A stretch of DNA of 64,000 bases from positions 310,001-374,000 of the forward strand of contig CANTUR010000619.1 in the NCBI GenBank assembly GCA_947683625.1, read 5' to 3'. Made by a program: the position numbers and the translations under genes. The notes under the pieces were generated by a model. The model was not told where the DNA came from. It worked only from the letters and a program-made list of their open reading frames with translations, and searched no databases. Below, piece after piece: positions 63,734 to 64,000 of this stretch. Within the stretch, counting starts at the first letter, position 1. Every line of letters starts with the position of its first letter. Source of the stretch: Mallotus nudiflorus (lineage: Eukaryota; Streptophyta; Magnoliopsida; Malpighiales; Euphorbiaceae).

Positions 63734-64000
63734 TGAGAAAATATTAATGGGAAAAAGATAATCTTTATTAATTATAATTTGTGCTATGTATACAAGCATC
63801 TGTACATCCAATATAGGAAAAAAACTAAGCTTGCGCCTAAAGAATAGGAAGTAAGAAATATAGGAAATAAAGCTAAACAAGGAACGTCTAAAATAGGAAC
63901 ATCTATGATATAGGAAAATCTCAATAAAGGATAGCATCTAACTGGGAGAAAATGATGTGCATTCGTAGTATTCTACCAATAATGCTTCCAAATTAGGAAG
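63734..64000 (-). repeat. Element D 5' LTR (partial)
   Basis: It begins TGAGAAAATATTAATGGG at 63734 (the LTR 3' end, ...TCTCA, on the minus strand) and continues past the window edge. Its position is fixed by the primer site and gag ATG beside it. Confidence 0.8.

Larger units (their letters stand above)
59300..64000 (-). mobile_element. Copia element D, 3' end lost, 5' LTR off window
   Basis: A minus-strand Ty1/copia element: 5' LTR from 63734 beyond the right edge, primer site, gag and pol down to about 59300. No 3' LTR matching the visible 5' LTR segment was found to the left, so the 3' end is deleted or too diverged. It is the least decayed element here: protease DSGA, integrase DDE residues and RT YVDD are all readable. 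Confidence 0.9.

Overview
The window looks like nuclear DNA of a eudicot plant. It is AT-rich, its few cellular genes have plant-type intron structure, and most of it is Ty3/gypsy and Ty1/copia LTR retrotransposons. The species cannot be told from the sequence. I found no intact cellular gene: every cellular coding region carries frameshifts or stops.

Layout. 1-3150: a decayed Mutator-like (MULE) transposase gene, followed by a possible coiled-coil/membrane gene fragment. 3905-16806: a three-level nest of long LTRs from one gypsy family. An old minus-strand LTR remnant was hit by two minus-strand solo LTRs (4299-10901, TSD ACATG; 12601-15701, TSD GGTTT), and the first of these was hit by a plus-strand solo LTR (4617-7887, TSD AAGAC). 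16925-19316: a broken G-type lectin S-receptor-like kinase gene (minus) whose last exon is missing beside the LTR nest. 19317-29110: mostly non-coding, with a 248-bp tandem repeat, a duplicated ORF of unknown nature, a tRNA-Ala-like relic, and unclassified repeat-like DNA. 29111-29823: a frameshifted SKP1-like gene (minus) with a repetitive Pro/Ser-rich N-terminus.

29934-39330: gypsy element A (plus), a chromovirus-type element with a truncated 5' LTR and a complete 3.3-kb 3' LTR. 39553-43566: a 4.0-kb solo LTR of the same family (TSD TATAA). 44175-58662: copia element C (plus) with two ~400-bp LTRs, split in its integrase region by the complete minus-strand gypsy element B (46394-55632; TSD TTTAG/CTTAG). 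About 59300 to the window end: copia element D (minus), the best preserved polyprotein here, with its 5' LTR running off the edge.

The unifying theme is one gypsy LTR family present eight or more times as full elements, solos and remnants. Its LTRs carry unusual internal structure: an array of inverted repeats including two consecutive hairpins with near-identical 31-nt loops but different, co-varying stems; a highly variable GC-rich leader-like cassette; and microsatellites at fixed positions. In the gypsy pol region of element A, stop codons lie mostly where related copies have glutamine, as expected for cytosine-methylation decay. All results come from reading the sequence by eye; no database search was possible.
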